A DNA stretch of 64,000 nt from NCBI GenBank assembly GCA_933822405.4, contig CAKOGP040002225.1, positions 116,301 to 180,300 of the forward strand, written 5' to 3'. This document shows positions 42,711-53,529 of the stretch, piece by piece (position 1 is the first letter of the stretch; each line of letters opens with the position of its first letter). Below the pieces are notes generated by a model that worked only from the letters and a program-made list of their open reading frames with translations, was not told where the DNA came from and made no database searches. Origin of the DNA: Cylindrotheca closterium. Lineage: Eukaryota > Bacillariophyta > Bacillariophyceae > Bacillariales > Bacillariaceae. The position numbers were made by a program, and so were the translations under genes.

Positions 42711-45308
42711 CTATATGGGCGCACCCGGAATGGACCCTTGTTTCAGAAGTTCGATTTCTCGCTTCAGATTGCTTCTGGCTTGCGTTTCTGACGTCTTGTG
42801 GAACAAATCAGAAAGGAAAATCTGCTTCTTATTTTCCAAGAATCCAGTCAGAATCTCTGCTCTCTTTCCACAGTATACTGACTTTTCTACAAAAGAATAC
42901 TCCTTGCGAATGCAGCCAGCATACGCTAGGTATGCGTTCTCGTGCTTACCAAGCACGGACATGTCAATATCCAAAAATATCTTTTGCAAGTCATTTTCAG
43001 AATCTGACATCATTTCGTTGGGAATGACTTCGTGCTTCTTTGTCGCAAGAATTAGTGTGGAAGCTAAGCTGGCAACCTTGGCAACACGACTGTCGTTATC
43101 GCCACTCGCTATTCGCTGGATTCCCAGTGCATCCGAACAGAATTCTTCAAACAGCTTGGCGCTGTCTTCTTCGTTGGTAGACGATTTGGGATCATAAACC
43201 GCATCATGGAAAAAGGTGGCCCAACAAATGGCAGGTGAATGCTTCGACAGGGAAAGATCTTCCGCCACAACTATGTTCCAGTACCGCATCATTTCCATTA
43301 AGTGCACTGTTGTGTGATAGTACCGTCCCGATTCGTTGTGCTGCTGATACAACCTGTCGAACCACTTGTCCAGTTTCTCTTTGTTGGCATTGGCTTGGAT
43401 TTCATCCAACTCCTGAAACGATGTGTCCCACTCCCGCTTGAGTTCATCCCACAAGCCGTTTTTCTGGGTAGGATCAAAGCTGGTGTTCTTTCGCAGTTGG
43501 TCCACGTTCATAATAAAGTCCAAGTTACTTGTTGCTTCTGTCCCATTATCGATTGTAATCCCAGCTGCTCCCAATGCATCGACTACCCAAGATGGAATGT
43601 CCGCCGGATTGAGAAATTGTGCCGCCAAGAACTGTCTGCAAAATGCTGGATATCGTTGCTCCAAGATTGCCTCTCGCATTCGATTGACCAATCCCATCAT
43701 GTAGCACACATTGTGTTGGGTCAATAATTGAATTGCTACTGATGTGTTGCCTGACTTGAGCAACATGTGGAGTCGTTTCCTTGAGACACCTCGACTGCAC
43801 GCCTGACATGGACATCCTTCTTCAATAACATGATCGTCAAAGATAAACTCGTGTTGTTTGAGCTTCGATAGACCTGCATCAGTTAGGGCGACTCCAAAGC
43901 GAGCAGTTCGAGTTGGATAGACACTGTGAAATAAAGCAAGGAAAAGAATGCATGATTGAGTCATCGAAGGATAAAAGATGCGGAATGACTGTCATGATAA
44001 ATCGACCAACTCCAACGCAAAGTAGCCGCACACCGATGGCAAGGGCACTTACCAATCGTACTGATCTACTCCCAAGGCAGTACACACCACCAAATCCAAA
44101 GGATATCCGACACCCATCAAATACCGTGGCCTATCATCAGGTAAGTGCCTACAGGCATGGTCAACTACCATCCAAAATTCTTCCTTGGATTCCCCACCAG
44201 CTAATCCACCAATGGCAAATCCCGGGATCCGCTGTTGTAGTTTGCTGGGTACTGACCCTTCTCCTCCTGTGTTGACGTGTTTCTGCGCTTGCTCGTCTCG
44301 ATGCTTGAAACCTGCCAAACACAATTCTCGTAGTCCCCCTTGCGAGACGTCTAAAGCACCTTGCATAATTGGAAACAAGTTTTGTTGATGGGAACATTGA
44401 TGTGCGTTGACGCACCGATCGTACCACCGAAGTGTCCGAAAGGTGGCAATTTTGAATCGATTGTCGTCCGTTGCTACCGAGCTCACCACATCGTCCAACT
44501 GCATGATAATGTCGGCCCCGATTTCATTTTGACAGCGAATTGAATCTTCTGGTTTGAGTAGCATCGGCTTTCCAGTATAAGGACTTTCGAATAGGACGCC
44601 CTTTTCCGTGACCTGGGAAAGTGCTGCCAGACTAACCATTTGAAAGCCTCCCGAGTCAGTCAAGAGATTGAAGCGTCGTTTTGGCGGCACCGATGATTTA
44701 TTGGCTGCTTTGTCACTATTGTCTTCTGGCATGACGCTTCCCATAAACTTGGGCAATCCACCGAAGATTTCATCAATCAGCTCCGTTCCTGGTTGAATGG
44801 CCAAGTGATAGGTATTGGCGAGAATGATGGGACAATTCATGTCACTAATTTCGCTTGGCAAGACTGCCTTGAGCGTTCCTTTGGTCCCCACAGGCATGAA
44901 ACGTGGTGTTGGAACTGGTGGTCCTCCATTGGGAAAATGCAAAGTGCAGGCCCGTGCCCTTCCACAGATCCCGTGAACTTGAAAGCAGAGTGCTGGGGAT
45001 TCGGATGTAAAAGTTGGTGGCTGATTCAGTGGAGTCAGTGGCAGATGCCGACTCTTGTCGTAGGGATAGTACTTGTTCCAAGCTGCCGATGGTGGCACTG
45101 AATCTGGAGACGACGGTGATGATGATGATGATGATGATGACGACGACTTGGCATAATGGTGGAGTTCAGGAGGAAGCTCCAACCACTCTGGTTTGACGGG
45201 TTCTGGTGCGTACATTGAAGACCCATTCTCGGCTGCCTTCAGCTTCTTAAATGGAGGTGGTGCTGATGATGAAGCTTCGTCATCTTTTGTTCTGTTTTCC
45301 TCCGACAT
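42711..45308 (-). CDS. Queuine tRNA-ribosyltransferase (TGT/QTRT1) fused to an HD-domain hydrolase
   Basis: TGT swaps guanine-34 of tRNAs with GUN anticodons for queuine. Exons 45308-44053 and 43923-42711 (129-bp intron), 822 residues. After a disordered Ser-rich start (1-110) the TGT barrel follows: LLTDSGGFQMVSL (active-site Asp), IMQLDDVV, FAIGGLAGGE, and at the splice junction the nucleophile block DQYDCVYPTRTARFG. The zinc site is Cys456, Cys458, Cys461 and His489. TGT normally stops soon after. Here the same exon continues through a linker into a COG4339-type predicted HD phosphohydrolase (about 575-810): RYYHTTVHLMEMM with His622, FFHDAVYDP with HD 658-659, and a later LDIDMSVLG Asp. 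Both parts look intact. The catalytic TGT features are of the QTRT1 type. What the HD part hydrolyses is unknown. Confidence 0.88.
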
Positions 45309-45651
45309 GGCTCACAGGAAGCGACGCTGAAAGTGATTGGGTCGTTTTATGTTTTTGCAATGAGATGTTCATATCATGTGGTATGGTTCACGGTTTGAAT
45401 GGTTCGATTAGATGGCGTCTGTCCGCCCTTACGTCACAGGCGAAGAATCTCCCCATCCCATCAAATATTTTGTATTTCGAAAAATACGGTATAAAAACTC
45501 GACTGATACAAGATTGTATTCCAACATATCATCGCAGAGCAATAAAAGAGGATACGGTAACAACAGATTAGAAAGGAAACTTTGAAATCAACAAACTACA
45601 TATCAACGAGTCAGTCATCCCATCAGTGAATATAGAATACGCCAGATTGCC
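45309..45651. promoter_or_regulatory. Divergent promoter of the TGT-HD and NOG1-like genes
   Basis: 343 bp between diverging starts. A TACGTCA half-palindrome lies near 45429. No other element that I can name. Confidence 0.45.
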
Positions 45652-47091
45652 ATGCCGCTTGCCTTTCTTTGGATCAAGAGAATCATGATAGTGACATCGG
45701 TTTCATCAATGCTGTTGCGACGAGGAGCGTTGGCCTTTCAATCAAGAGGAGTGATCCGAGCCGCCCCATCCTCGTTTTCCCATCTGAGCCCACAGTATCA
45801 ATTTGGACAAGAATCACGCCTGTTTGCAACGGCAGCCGAACAGCAGCAACCAGCATCCTCACAGCCACCGAAACCAAAGAATCAGCAGAAGAAAAAGAAC
45901 AATACCGGAGGATTGAGAAGATTACCCGTTGTCAAGGCCCCCAAAGAACTCATGGACAAGGCTCGCAAGGTTCCACTACGTGTCAAGACCGATCCCACCG
46001 TCAAGAACGTTCGGAATCGAGCCCGAAAGCATGGTGCCGAGTCCTTGAATGCCATGACACAAGCCTTGTGCATTCCTCTCAGAGATATTGTGGATGGATA
46101 CAAGCGTGAATGGAGACGGTTGCATCCCTTTGAAAAAGTCGTGGCCGATTTGACGGCTCGTGCGAGACAAAAAAAGGATGGACTTACCCTGCAGGATGTC
46201 CTCAACGATATTCATGAGGCACGCAAAATGCTACTCGAAGCTGGAAAGGAATGGGTGTACAAGGCCAAACATGCCGAGACTGCCAAAGAAGCCAATATGT
46301 TTGCCACCGAAGGTGCCGAACGGATGCTCGAGCTATATCAAGAGCTTGCCTTTGAACCAGTCAATGGTATTTTGGAATTGCAGCGAAGTCTCCGTGGTGC
46401 CCCCGCCGTGCAGCTGGATACGCCTGCTGTGGTCTTGGTTGGAGCTCCCAATGTGGGCAAGTCCAGTATTGTTCGATATATTTCGTCGGCCACTCCCGAA
46501 GTAAACAATTATCCCTTCACCACCAGGGGGATGACTTTGGGACACGTGGAAGTCTTTTGGTCCGACGACGATACCATTGCCAGGGCCATTATCCCTGAGC
46601 ACGAAAAGAAGCGCAAGGGACCCTCGCAAGAGATCTTGGCTGGTAAATATGCCTTTTCGCAATTGTGTCAAGTGATGGACAGTCCAGGACTGTTGGTTCG
46701 GCCAGAGACGGAGCGTAACGAAATGGAGGAATTGACCTTGGCCGCCATGCGCCATTTGCCAACGGCAGTCATGTACGTCATGGATCTGTCTGGTGAAGCT
46801 GGTGACAAATGTTCTTCTGTAAAGGATCAGTTACAACTCCGCAAAGACGTCCGAGCAAGATTCCCCAGACGGCCTTGGATTGATGTCGTTTCCAAGTACG
46901 ATTTGGGAGTTGTTGATGGTGCGGAAGAGGAATTGAAGGAGATTTTAGGCGATACTCCCTACATTCGCCTGAGCATCCACGAAGGACAGGGAATTGATGA
47001 GCTACGGCAAGAAGTTTTGCGAATGCTTGGAGAAGTCCGAGTCGTTTTGGATGCAATGGCAGCTGTGGACGATCGAAGTGCTCGCAACTAA
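45652..47091 (+). CDS. NOG1-like OBG-family GTPase, probably organellar
   Basis: Single-exon protein of 479 residues. The GTPase core has G1 GAPNVGKSS, G2-region NNYPFTTRGMTLG, G3 DSPGLL and G4 as SKYD; the SKYD variant of NKxD is usual in NOG1. A helical N-terminal domain (about 85-250) like that of NOG1 precedes it. NOG1 works in large-subunit ribosome assembly, in the nucleolus. This protein is shorter than nuclear NOG1 (about 640-690 residues), lacks its C-terminal extension, and has an N-terminal hydrophobic, basic leader with GALAFQSRG, an ASAFAP-like site. I infer an organellar, perhaps plastid, ribosome-assembly GTPase. The leader has several Met codons, so the exact start is uncertain. 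Confidence 0.78.
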   Translation: MPLAFLWIKRIMIVTSVSSMLLRRGALAFQSRGVIRAAPSSFSHLSPQYQFGQESRLFATAAEQQQPASSQPPKPKNQQKKKNNTGGLRRLPVVKAPKELMDKARKVPLRVKTDPTVKNVRNRARKHGAESLNAMTQALCIPLRDIVDGYKREWRRLHPFEKVVADLTARARQKKDGLTLQDVLNDIHEARKMLLEAGKEWVYKAKHAETAKEANMFATEGAERMLELYQELAFEPVNGILELQRSLRGAPAVQLDTPAVVLVGAPNVGKSSIVRYISSATPEVNNYPFTTRGMTLGHVEVFWSDDDTIARAIIPEHEKKRKGPSQEILAGKYAFSQLCQVMDSPGLLVRPETERNEMEELTLAAMRHLPTAVMYVMDLSGEAGDKCSSVKDQLQLRKDVRARFPRRPWIDVVSKYDLGVVDGAEEELKEILGDTPYIRLSIHEGQGIDELRQEVLRMLGEVRVVLDAMAAVDDRSARN

Positions 47092-47406
47092 GCGATACGT
47101 GTACGTGGAAGGTGACATATGCGGCGGATCTGTCCAAAAGTACAAACATGCACCAAGTGAGTAGAGGCTGCAGTTCAGCCGATAGGTTTCCATTCCGACA
47201 GATGTTCGAAGTGCACATGTGGGCGTGCCTGGCGACTACAAATCAATCCCTAGTTGAATGATGGTTGATTGATTGATCGATTCGTGTCGACTGACTGGCT
47301 CAACCGACAATCCCATTGGCAAAAGTTCATTTTCAGCAGAAGAAATCGATGACACAAGATAATGTCTAGTCAAAATGATATTAAAAAAATACAAAAATAC
47401 ATCAAT
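47092..47406. other. Intergenic region between two converging genes
   Basis: 315 bp of 3' flank. A short (GATT)n run lies near 47262-47280. Nothing else supported. Confidence 0.6.
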
Positions 47407-49323
47407 TTACATCCAGCCTCCGTGAAAGATCACCTTCTTTGCTTCCTTGTACCAATCGGGGATCGATGCACTGTAGGCCTCATCAATCTTTGCCCGCTTG
47501 ATCTTCTGCGTGGGGGTTAGAAAGCCATTTTCTGGAAGCCAGTTTTCCGATACAATCACCACAAAGTCCAATTGTTCATGTGCGTCCAAAGAAGGGTTTA
47601 CAAAGTTCGTCAAGTGAGAGATAAGAGCCGTCGTAACTTCTTGTCGGAAGTGTCCATCGTTCATGGCGTTTTGCTTGACGTCTTCTGCTAGCTGCAGAAT
47701 AATATGAGGCTGAGGCTGTCCCTGTCCACAGACGCACGCCATTTCCACCATGGCGTGTGAAACAAACATTTGTTCAATCGGTGATGGTGCAACATACTTG
47801 CCCTTGGACGTTTTGAAAATTTCTTTCGTTCGTCCAGTAATCTTCAAACGACCTTCTTCGTCAATTTCCCCCTTGTCACCAGTGCGCACCCAACCATCTT
47901 CGGTGATTGTCTCCTTAGTTGCATCTGTATTCTTGAAGTATCCCATCATCTTTCCTGGAGTAAGGACCTGAATTTCTCCATCTTGTGCGATTCGGCATTG
48001 AACATCGTCATACGTATTCCCAACGTAGCCAGCACGAGAATGGCCCTCTTTACTCATGTGTGAATAATTAAAGTTCTCGGTCATTCCGTATCCTTCTAGC
48101 AATTCCAGGCCAAGGGAACGGTACCATTCCAACACTTCTGCTGGGATGGGAGCCGATCCAGATGCCGCCAGTCGAGCGCAGTCCAAACCCAATCCGGCCA
48201 AGATTTTATGGCGAATCAAGTTGTTGACCAGTGGGACTTTGAGCAGGGTATCCAACGTACCCTGAGGCATTTTCTTAAAGACACCGGCTTGAAATTTGGT
48301 CCAAAGCCTTGGTACACTCACAAACAGGGTGGGCCTGGCCCGATTCAAATCATCCACAAAGGTCGCGATTGATTCGGCATAAAAGACTTGCATACCAGCG
48401 TACAGGGGACAACATTGACCCAAGAAGCGCTCCATCCCATGGGATAATGGCAAATACGACAAGTACCTATCTCTTGACGTAATCTTGACTTGCTTTGTAA
48501 TTCCTCTGGTAGCAGCTGTCATGGCCCTGAAACTGGTCATGACACCTTTCGGTCTGATGTTGTTGTTATATAGATAGATACATAGAAAGATTGTTGTTAA
48601 GTCAGCCAAAAACGTCATGAGATACGGTATCCATTGTGTGCACAAGGAGCAAAGCATGGCGGCAAAAACATACGGTATGCACCGAGATACTTACTTTCCA
48701 GTGGAACCAGATGTATAAATAATGGTTGCCATGGTGTCTGGTTCTGGTTGAAAGATCTTCTCGGATGGTGTCATTTCTCCAACTGTTTCTTTCCACGTCT
48801 TTTTCGCACCGTTCTCTGGTGATAAGGGAAAGGAGACAGTTGGAAGATCGTCCGGAATTCCACCCTTTTGTTCTTCCCATGGCTTTTCATCGAGCTTTCC
48901 AACAAAGAGCAGTTTAGATTCGGAATGCTCCAAGGTATATTTGGTGGTTTCCTCCGTCAATCCGGGAAAGATTGGGACCGAGACATGACCGGCCAACCAG
49001 ATTCCAATATCGGCGACGACCCACCAGGCGCAATTCTTGGATAAAATGGCAATCTGAGATCGTTCCGGTAGTTCCAAGCTCTGAATATAAGCTGCGACCC
49101 TCTTCGCTTCCGTCAGAACTTCTGCGTAGGTCCATTCCATGACGATGTTCTTTCCCATGGGCTGCGTCAGAAAGGTTTGGTCGGCTACAAGCTTCACGTT
49201 TTCTTGAAAGTAATCCAAGAAGGTCTTGTCATTGTTGGCGTCTGCCAAAATGTTGTCAATGACGACTTTATCGTCGCCAGGAAGGCCGCACATGTTGCGA
49301 ATTGTCTCACTAATGTCGTCCAT
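47407..49323 (-). CDS. Long-chain acyl-CoA synthetase (AMP-forming)
   Basis: Activates fatty acids to acyl-CoA with ATP for lipid synthesis or oxidation. Exons 49323-48695 and 48553-47407 (141-bp intron), 591 residues. The intron splits the P-loop signature: exon 1 ends YTSGSTGK and exon 2 opens PKGVM. Other motifs are LPLSHGMER, the GYGMTEN block, GWVRTGDKGEIDEEGRLKITGR and the C-terminal lysine region LTPTQKIKR. The long linker and the order of motifs fit the ACSL/bubblegum group rather than 4-coumarate ligases. There is no obvious signal peptide and no C-terminal peroxisome tripeptide (it ends GGWM). Substrate chain length is inferred from the family. Confidence 0.88.
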
Positions 49324-49721
49324 GATGACTAGTACAATCGAAGGCTGTGACTAGACTAGGAGGATCTTGACAGCTATTGCTTCTGGTTGCGGCCAGCACA
49401 CGGAGTTGTGTTTTTGTTTGTTTGTTGACGTTCTCCCGACGAGATTGAGAGTTTTCAAATTTCGTTGAGACGGAATTCTTGGATCATGTTTATCATTTTT
49501 CTGTTTGTGTTGCTTGGGAACTTCAAAATGTGTATGCACGATTCCGGATTCCCAAAACGCACGTCAAACCACCAATCATCGATCAAGTGGTGGTTCTGTA
49601 CCTGGTACCGGTAGTGTGTACGTTTTTTCAGGTTGCGCAGTCTAAAGTAAAAATATGATAAAAATATCCTTTAAAAAGGATGACAGAGTTTACAACATAT
49701 GTTTTACTATTAGGATTTATT
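49324..49721. other. Intergenic region, 398 bp
   Basis: Upstream of the acyl-CoA synthetase and downstream of the helicase-associated repeat gene. It contains a GTAC-rich palindromic cluster at 49598-49614. No gene is supported. Confidence 0.55.
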
Positions 49722-50981
49722 TTATCTCTTTCTCTTGCCACAACTTGATGATGACGACATTGATGCCGAGGATGTAGATAGGATTGATCCACATGGGGAA
49801 GAAGGGCGTTCACCACCACAACTTTTTGTGCTGCTGCTAGTATCATTGCTGTTGTCTCGTGGGTACCAAACAAAGTCCAATGATTCTAGCGCTTCAATTC
49901 GTTCCGCAGTCATGTGACTTGGCTTTCCAAGTTGATATTTCTTGTATTCGCGACGTTGGTGGTGGACCCATGTGCCAAGACGTTGGTTCTCTTGGCATTT
50001 GGTGGGGACTACCGAATGGCCATGCAACTTTTTGTATTCATCGAGTTCGTGAAAGCGTTCCAACCAAAGAGCTTGATGTGTGTTCCAGCAAAAGCCAACA
50101 GCATCGAGCTTGGCAGCTCGTTCAGCCGACATGTTGGAGGCCTTTCCTTGTTCCATCAACACATGGTGACGGCGTTGTTCCTTGACCCAGGACCCAAGCT
50201 TGGGGTATTCCGCATGGCCAACCGTGACTAGGCAGTGTCCATACTTGGCTTGAAAGGCCTTGAGGTCTGTCAATTGACGATCCCATGCTGCCTCTTGAGC
50301 GTTCCAAACAAAGCCAAGGTCATCCAATAGGCGAATGCGTCCTGGAATCATGCTGCTTTGCTTTCCATCCATCAACAGTTTTCGCTGCTTGCGTTGTTCG
50401 GCGACCCAGCTGGCAAGTCTTGGATTGCCACTGAAACCACGTGGGACCACACAATCACCATGCTGTTCCTTGTATTCTCGGAGTTGTTCGAGGTTGGAGA
50501 GCCATCGGACGTCCTTGTGCTTGGCACGTTTGGCGGCGGGTGGTTGGGAATCGCCATCGAAATCGCTGTCAAGCTGTTGTTGTGGATTGGAAATGTTGGA
50601 TAACGGTTGCACATGATCAAGCTTGTTGGAATATGATTTGGAAGAGCATCTGGACAGAGACGATTCCGTACTGACCGATCGGGTCATGCGGTTGAGCACT
50701 TTGTTGAGTTCGCTGTCCTTTTCCATCTCATGTTGCAAAAACGATGATGGTGGGAATACTGGCAGTATCATGTTGTTGTTTGCGTTGTGGTGTTTGTCCA
50801 TCTTGTGCAGTGGTAGTTTGACCTTGTGCTGTTGATGCTGATGGAGATTGTGCGATTGATTGTGCTGAAATGCGGCGGCTGCTAGAATTGCTCGTCGTTG
50901 TTGCTCTCGTTCCAATACGATAAGCTCTAGGTTTACTAGGTATTTGCAGATATCAACAGGCATCATTGTAGCTGTCGTCAT
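49722..50981 (-). CDS. Helicase-associated (HA) repeat protein
   Basis: Single-exon protein of 419 residues with three helicase-associated repeats in the C-terminal half (about 160-225, 235-300, 305-370). Each has the pattern W...L...YK..HG.C.VP....N..L..WV..QR, then G..S.M...R...L...GF.W. No helicase domain is present. The N-terminal 150 residues are Gln/His/Asn/Ser-rich, with a nuclear-type basic stretch AAKRAKHK. Proteins of this kind are abundant in diatoms; the repeats may bind nucleic acid, but this has not been settled from sequence. The tail is Ser-rich and ends in KRKR. Confidence 0.85.
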   Translation of the reverse strand: MTTATMMPVDICKYLVNLELIVLEREQQRRAILAAAAFQHNQSHNLHQHQQHKVKLPLHKMDKHHNANNNMILPVFPPSSFLQHEMEKDSELNKVLNRMTRSVSTESSLSRCSSKSYSNKLDHVQPLSNISNPQQQLDSDFDGDSQPPAAKRAKHKDVRWLSNLEQLREYKEQHGDCVVPRGFSGNPRLASWVAEQRKQRKLLMDGKQSSMIPGRIRLLDDLGFVWNAQEAAWDRQLTDLKAFQAKYGHCLVTVGHAEYPKLGSWVKEQRRHHVLMEQGKASNMSAERAAKLDAVGFCWNTHQALWLERFHELDEYKKLHGHSVVPTKCQENQRLGTWVHHQRREYKKYQLGKPSHMTAERIEALESLDFVWYPRDNSNDTSSSTKSCGGERPSSPCGSILSTSSASMSSSSSCGKRKR

Positions 50982-51396
50982 TTGGTTTTATATTGCTTGT
51001 TGTTTCGAAGTAGTTTCAGTTTAATTTGTGAGTACTTTTGGGGCAGGGAGCCAAGCCTGAAATTGTATGTAGTATTGTCCAAGACTGCTCAGCCGGTCCA
51101 ATAAGTGAAGAAACTGCACAAACCACTCCTGAGCTGTGCCTTTACCGATATGACTAGATTTTTGCATGCCAAAATGCGAAGGAGTAGTGTCATTACCGCT
51201 CCTTTGGGAGAACACTTCGCTTCTTTTCCCTGCATGCAGAGTCAATAGACCTAAATAAGTTCCTCTTCGATTGAAAACTGCATGCTGTATCTGAGCCAAT
51301 CTGACTCACTCGGACGATTGACGGACGCGCCCATCAAAACTGCTCAGAGAAGTGAAAAAGAAAAAAGTACGACTGACGACTGACCTCTTGGACTGA
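50982..51396. other. Intergenic region before the gap
   Basis: 415 bp upstream of the HA protein gene. A 92-codon minus frame has no recognisable product. Nothing else supported. Confidence 0.5.
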
Positions 51397-51815
51397 NNNN
51401 NNNNNNNNNNNNNNNNNNNNNNNNNNNNNNNNNNNNNNNNNNNNNNNNNNNNNNNNNNNNNNNNNNNNNNNNNNNNNNNNNNNNNNNNNNNNNNNNNNNN
51501 NNNNNNNNNNNNNNNNNNNNNNNNNNNNNNNNNNNNNNNNNNNNNNNNNNNNNNNNNNNNNNNNNNNNNNNNNNNNNNNNNNNNNNNNNNNNNNNNNNNN
51601 NNNNNNNNNNNNNNNNNNNNNNNNNNNNNNNNNNNNNNNNNNNNNNNNNNNNNNNNNNNNNNNNNNNNNNNNNNNNNNNNNNNNNNNNNNNNNNNNNNNN
51701 NNNNNNNNNNNNNNNNNNNNNNNNNNNNNNNNNNNNNNNNNNNNNNNNNNNNNNNNNNNNNNNNNNNNNNNNNNNNNNNNNNNNNNNNNNNNNNNNNNNN
51801 NNNNNNNNNNNNNNN
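51397..51815. other. Assembly gap of 419 N
   Basis: The run of N covers most of the space upstream of the FCP gene. Any frame that reads through it is meaningless. Since FCP genes often come in clusters, repeats here may have stopped assembly; this is a guess. Confidence 0.99.
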
Positions 51816-52007
51816 TACAAGATCTTCAACATGTTGATGTCAAAAGATACGCTTTGGGATTCCGTGCGTTCGAATTCGTCGCCGGCTGGTAAGAAGAGAG
51901 GTTTGGCCCCCAACTTCAATACTGTACCTTATCCCATTCTCAGTAATCAACACATTCCAAACACCAAACACCACACACCACACACAAGATACCAATATAA
52001 TACTACA

Positions 52008-52613
52008 ATGAAGTCCATCATCGCCGCCACCTTGATCGCCAGCGCCGCTGCTTTCGCCCCTGTTTCTGGCCCTGCTGCCACCACCCAAACTTCGTTGGCT
52101 GCCTCTCCTTTTGCCAACGAGATTGGCGCCCAAATGCCTTTGGGATACTGGGATCCTCTTGGCATCTGCAAGGATGGTGACAAGGAAAACTTTGACCGTC
52201 TTCGTTATGTCGAGCTGAAGCACGGACGTGTTGCCATGTTGGCCGTTGTTGGATACCTCACCACTTACGCCGGAGTTCGTTTCCCCGGTGCTGAGGACAT
52301 TCCTGCTGGATGGGCTGCCTTGTCTGCCGTCCCTGCCGCTGTCTGGGTCCAAATGGTCTTCACCTTTGGTGTCATGGAAGCCTTCAACCGTGATGCTTCC
52401 GATGTCCATGATATCCCAGAGTCTGAGTTCGTCGGAGACTTCCGAAACGGATTCCTTGACTTTGGCTGGGACAGTCAATCTGACGCATGGAAGCAAAGAA
52501 AGCGTACCATTGAATTGAACCAAGGACGTGCCGCACAAATGGGTATCTTTGCTCTCATGGTTCACGACAAGTTGGGAAATGTCGGAGACATCCTTCCTCT
52601 TGCAGCCAAGTAA
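52008..52613 (+). CDS. Fucoxanthin chlorophyll a/c-binding protein (FCP, light-harvesting)
   Basis: Light-harvesting antenna protein of the thylakoid membrane, binding chlorophylls a and c and fucoxanthin. 201 residues, no intron. The start ATG at 52008 begins a textbook bipartite presequence: a signal peptide ending in SAAAFAP, the canonical plastid cleavage motif, then a short transit part. The mature part has helix 1 with the ligand block RLRYVELKHGRVAMLAVVGYL, a middle helix around WVQMVFTFGVMEAF, and helix 3 with IELNQGRAAQMGIFALM. The open frame extends upstream to the gap but without support. Size and motifs fit the main Lhcf/Lhcr families; I do not assign the subclass. Confidence 0.95.
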   Translation: MKSIIAATLIASAAAFAPVSGPAATTQTSLAASPFANEIGAQMPLGYWDPLGICKDGDKENFDRLRYVELKHGRVAMLAVVGYLTTYAGVRFPGAEDIPAGWAALSAVPAAVWVQMVFTFGVMEAFNRDASDVHDIPESEFVGDFRNGFLDFGWDSQSDAWKQRKRTIELNQGRAAQMGIFALMVHDKLGNVGDILPLAAK

Positions 52614-53251
52614 GCATTCTTCTTGGTCACGAGAAAATATTATAAACACCAATGACTATAGATTTCTTTTTTACTTCTGCTATGAATTACGCAGCACGTA
52701 GGCAAGCAAAAAAAGCACAATAAACTAGCCTCTAGGCTATTCAAAATCTCCTCTTTGGTTCTTTGCCGCCAGCAACAAACATGATTCGTTGTTCATAATA
52801 GTCATTGCTGAACGAGCTTTAGTGAAAGGAGATTGATGAGCTTCTTCATAATATACCGGTACTGCACAGTACTGTAGAAGTCGATCTCAATCATGAATGA
52901 ATGAATGCATGAATATGGTACCTGGTACCAGTACTGTACCGGGTACAAAAGTTCAAACGGTACCACACGTACCTTGTTGGAATATTGGGACCCAGGGTCC
53001 GTACGTCGTCCTAAAGGAAGATGGGAGCAAGAGTACTGATGAGTGACTGATGAGTGACCTCAAGAAAGGGACGTCAAGAGATGGAATCAATCTCTTGACA
53101 TCACAACTCATCAACTATATCTCTATATATAATTTCACTACATATTCATATCGATCCTACCTGAAATCCATTAGATCCGCACATACCGACCGCACCAAAG
53201 CATCGATCCTTTCACGCACACAACACATACGCTCCATTGACAAATTATACA
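52614..53251. other. Intergenic region after FCP
   Basis: About 640 bp. It holds the densest GTAC-rich cluster of the window (52851-52876 and 52916-52946) beside an (ATGA)n-like run at about 52893-52914. The last part is promoter-like DNA of the truncated hydrolase gene. No gene supported. Confidence 0.55.
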
Positions 53252-53460
53252 ATGACATCTACCAAAGTTATGGACATTCCAAACGAAAAGGCAACGATTC
53301 ATGCCACAGTCCACCCGTGCACCACGAGCAAGCAGGATGCCCCGTTGGTCGAGTCCATCATTCTCCTTCACGGCGGCCCACCAGGCGTCCCAGAACCCTT
53401 TTCCGAGCTTGCTGCCATCTTGACGGCAAAGTTCCAAGTTATCTACTTTCAACAAGTGGT
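53252..53460 (+). pseudogene. 5' fragment of an alpha/beta hydrolase gene, fragment 1
   Basis: From the ATG at 53252 it encodes about 68 residues with the start of an alpha/beta hydrolase fold of the proline iminopeptidase type: an ESIILLHGG strand and oxyanion-hole block followed by PGVPEPFSELAAIL and then FQVIYFQQ. After FQQ, where the RGxG part of the family should follow, the sequence turns unrelated; the frame runs on to 53623 antisense to the transporter gene. The nucleophile Ser, acid and His regions are all missing. A diverged second copy of the same N-terminal piece lies inverted at 56480-56633. Confidence 0.75.
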
Positions 53461-53529
53461 GTACAGTGTCTATCTATTCTATAGTGTTCTATTATTCCGT
53501 TTCATTCTTGACTCGTCGTACCTTCTCTA

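Noticed and set aside
51344..51919. Open frame reading through the run of N
   Set aside because: It is translated from unknown bases and has no meaning.
51840..52652. 270-codon open frame on the minus strand opposite the FCP gene
   Set aside because: It is the antisense shadow of a strongly codon-biased gene; the plus strand carries all family motifs.
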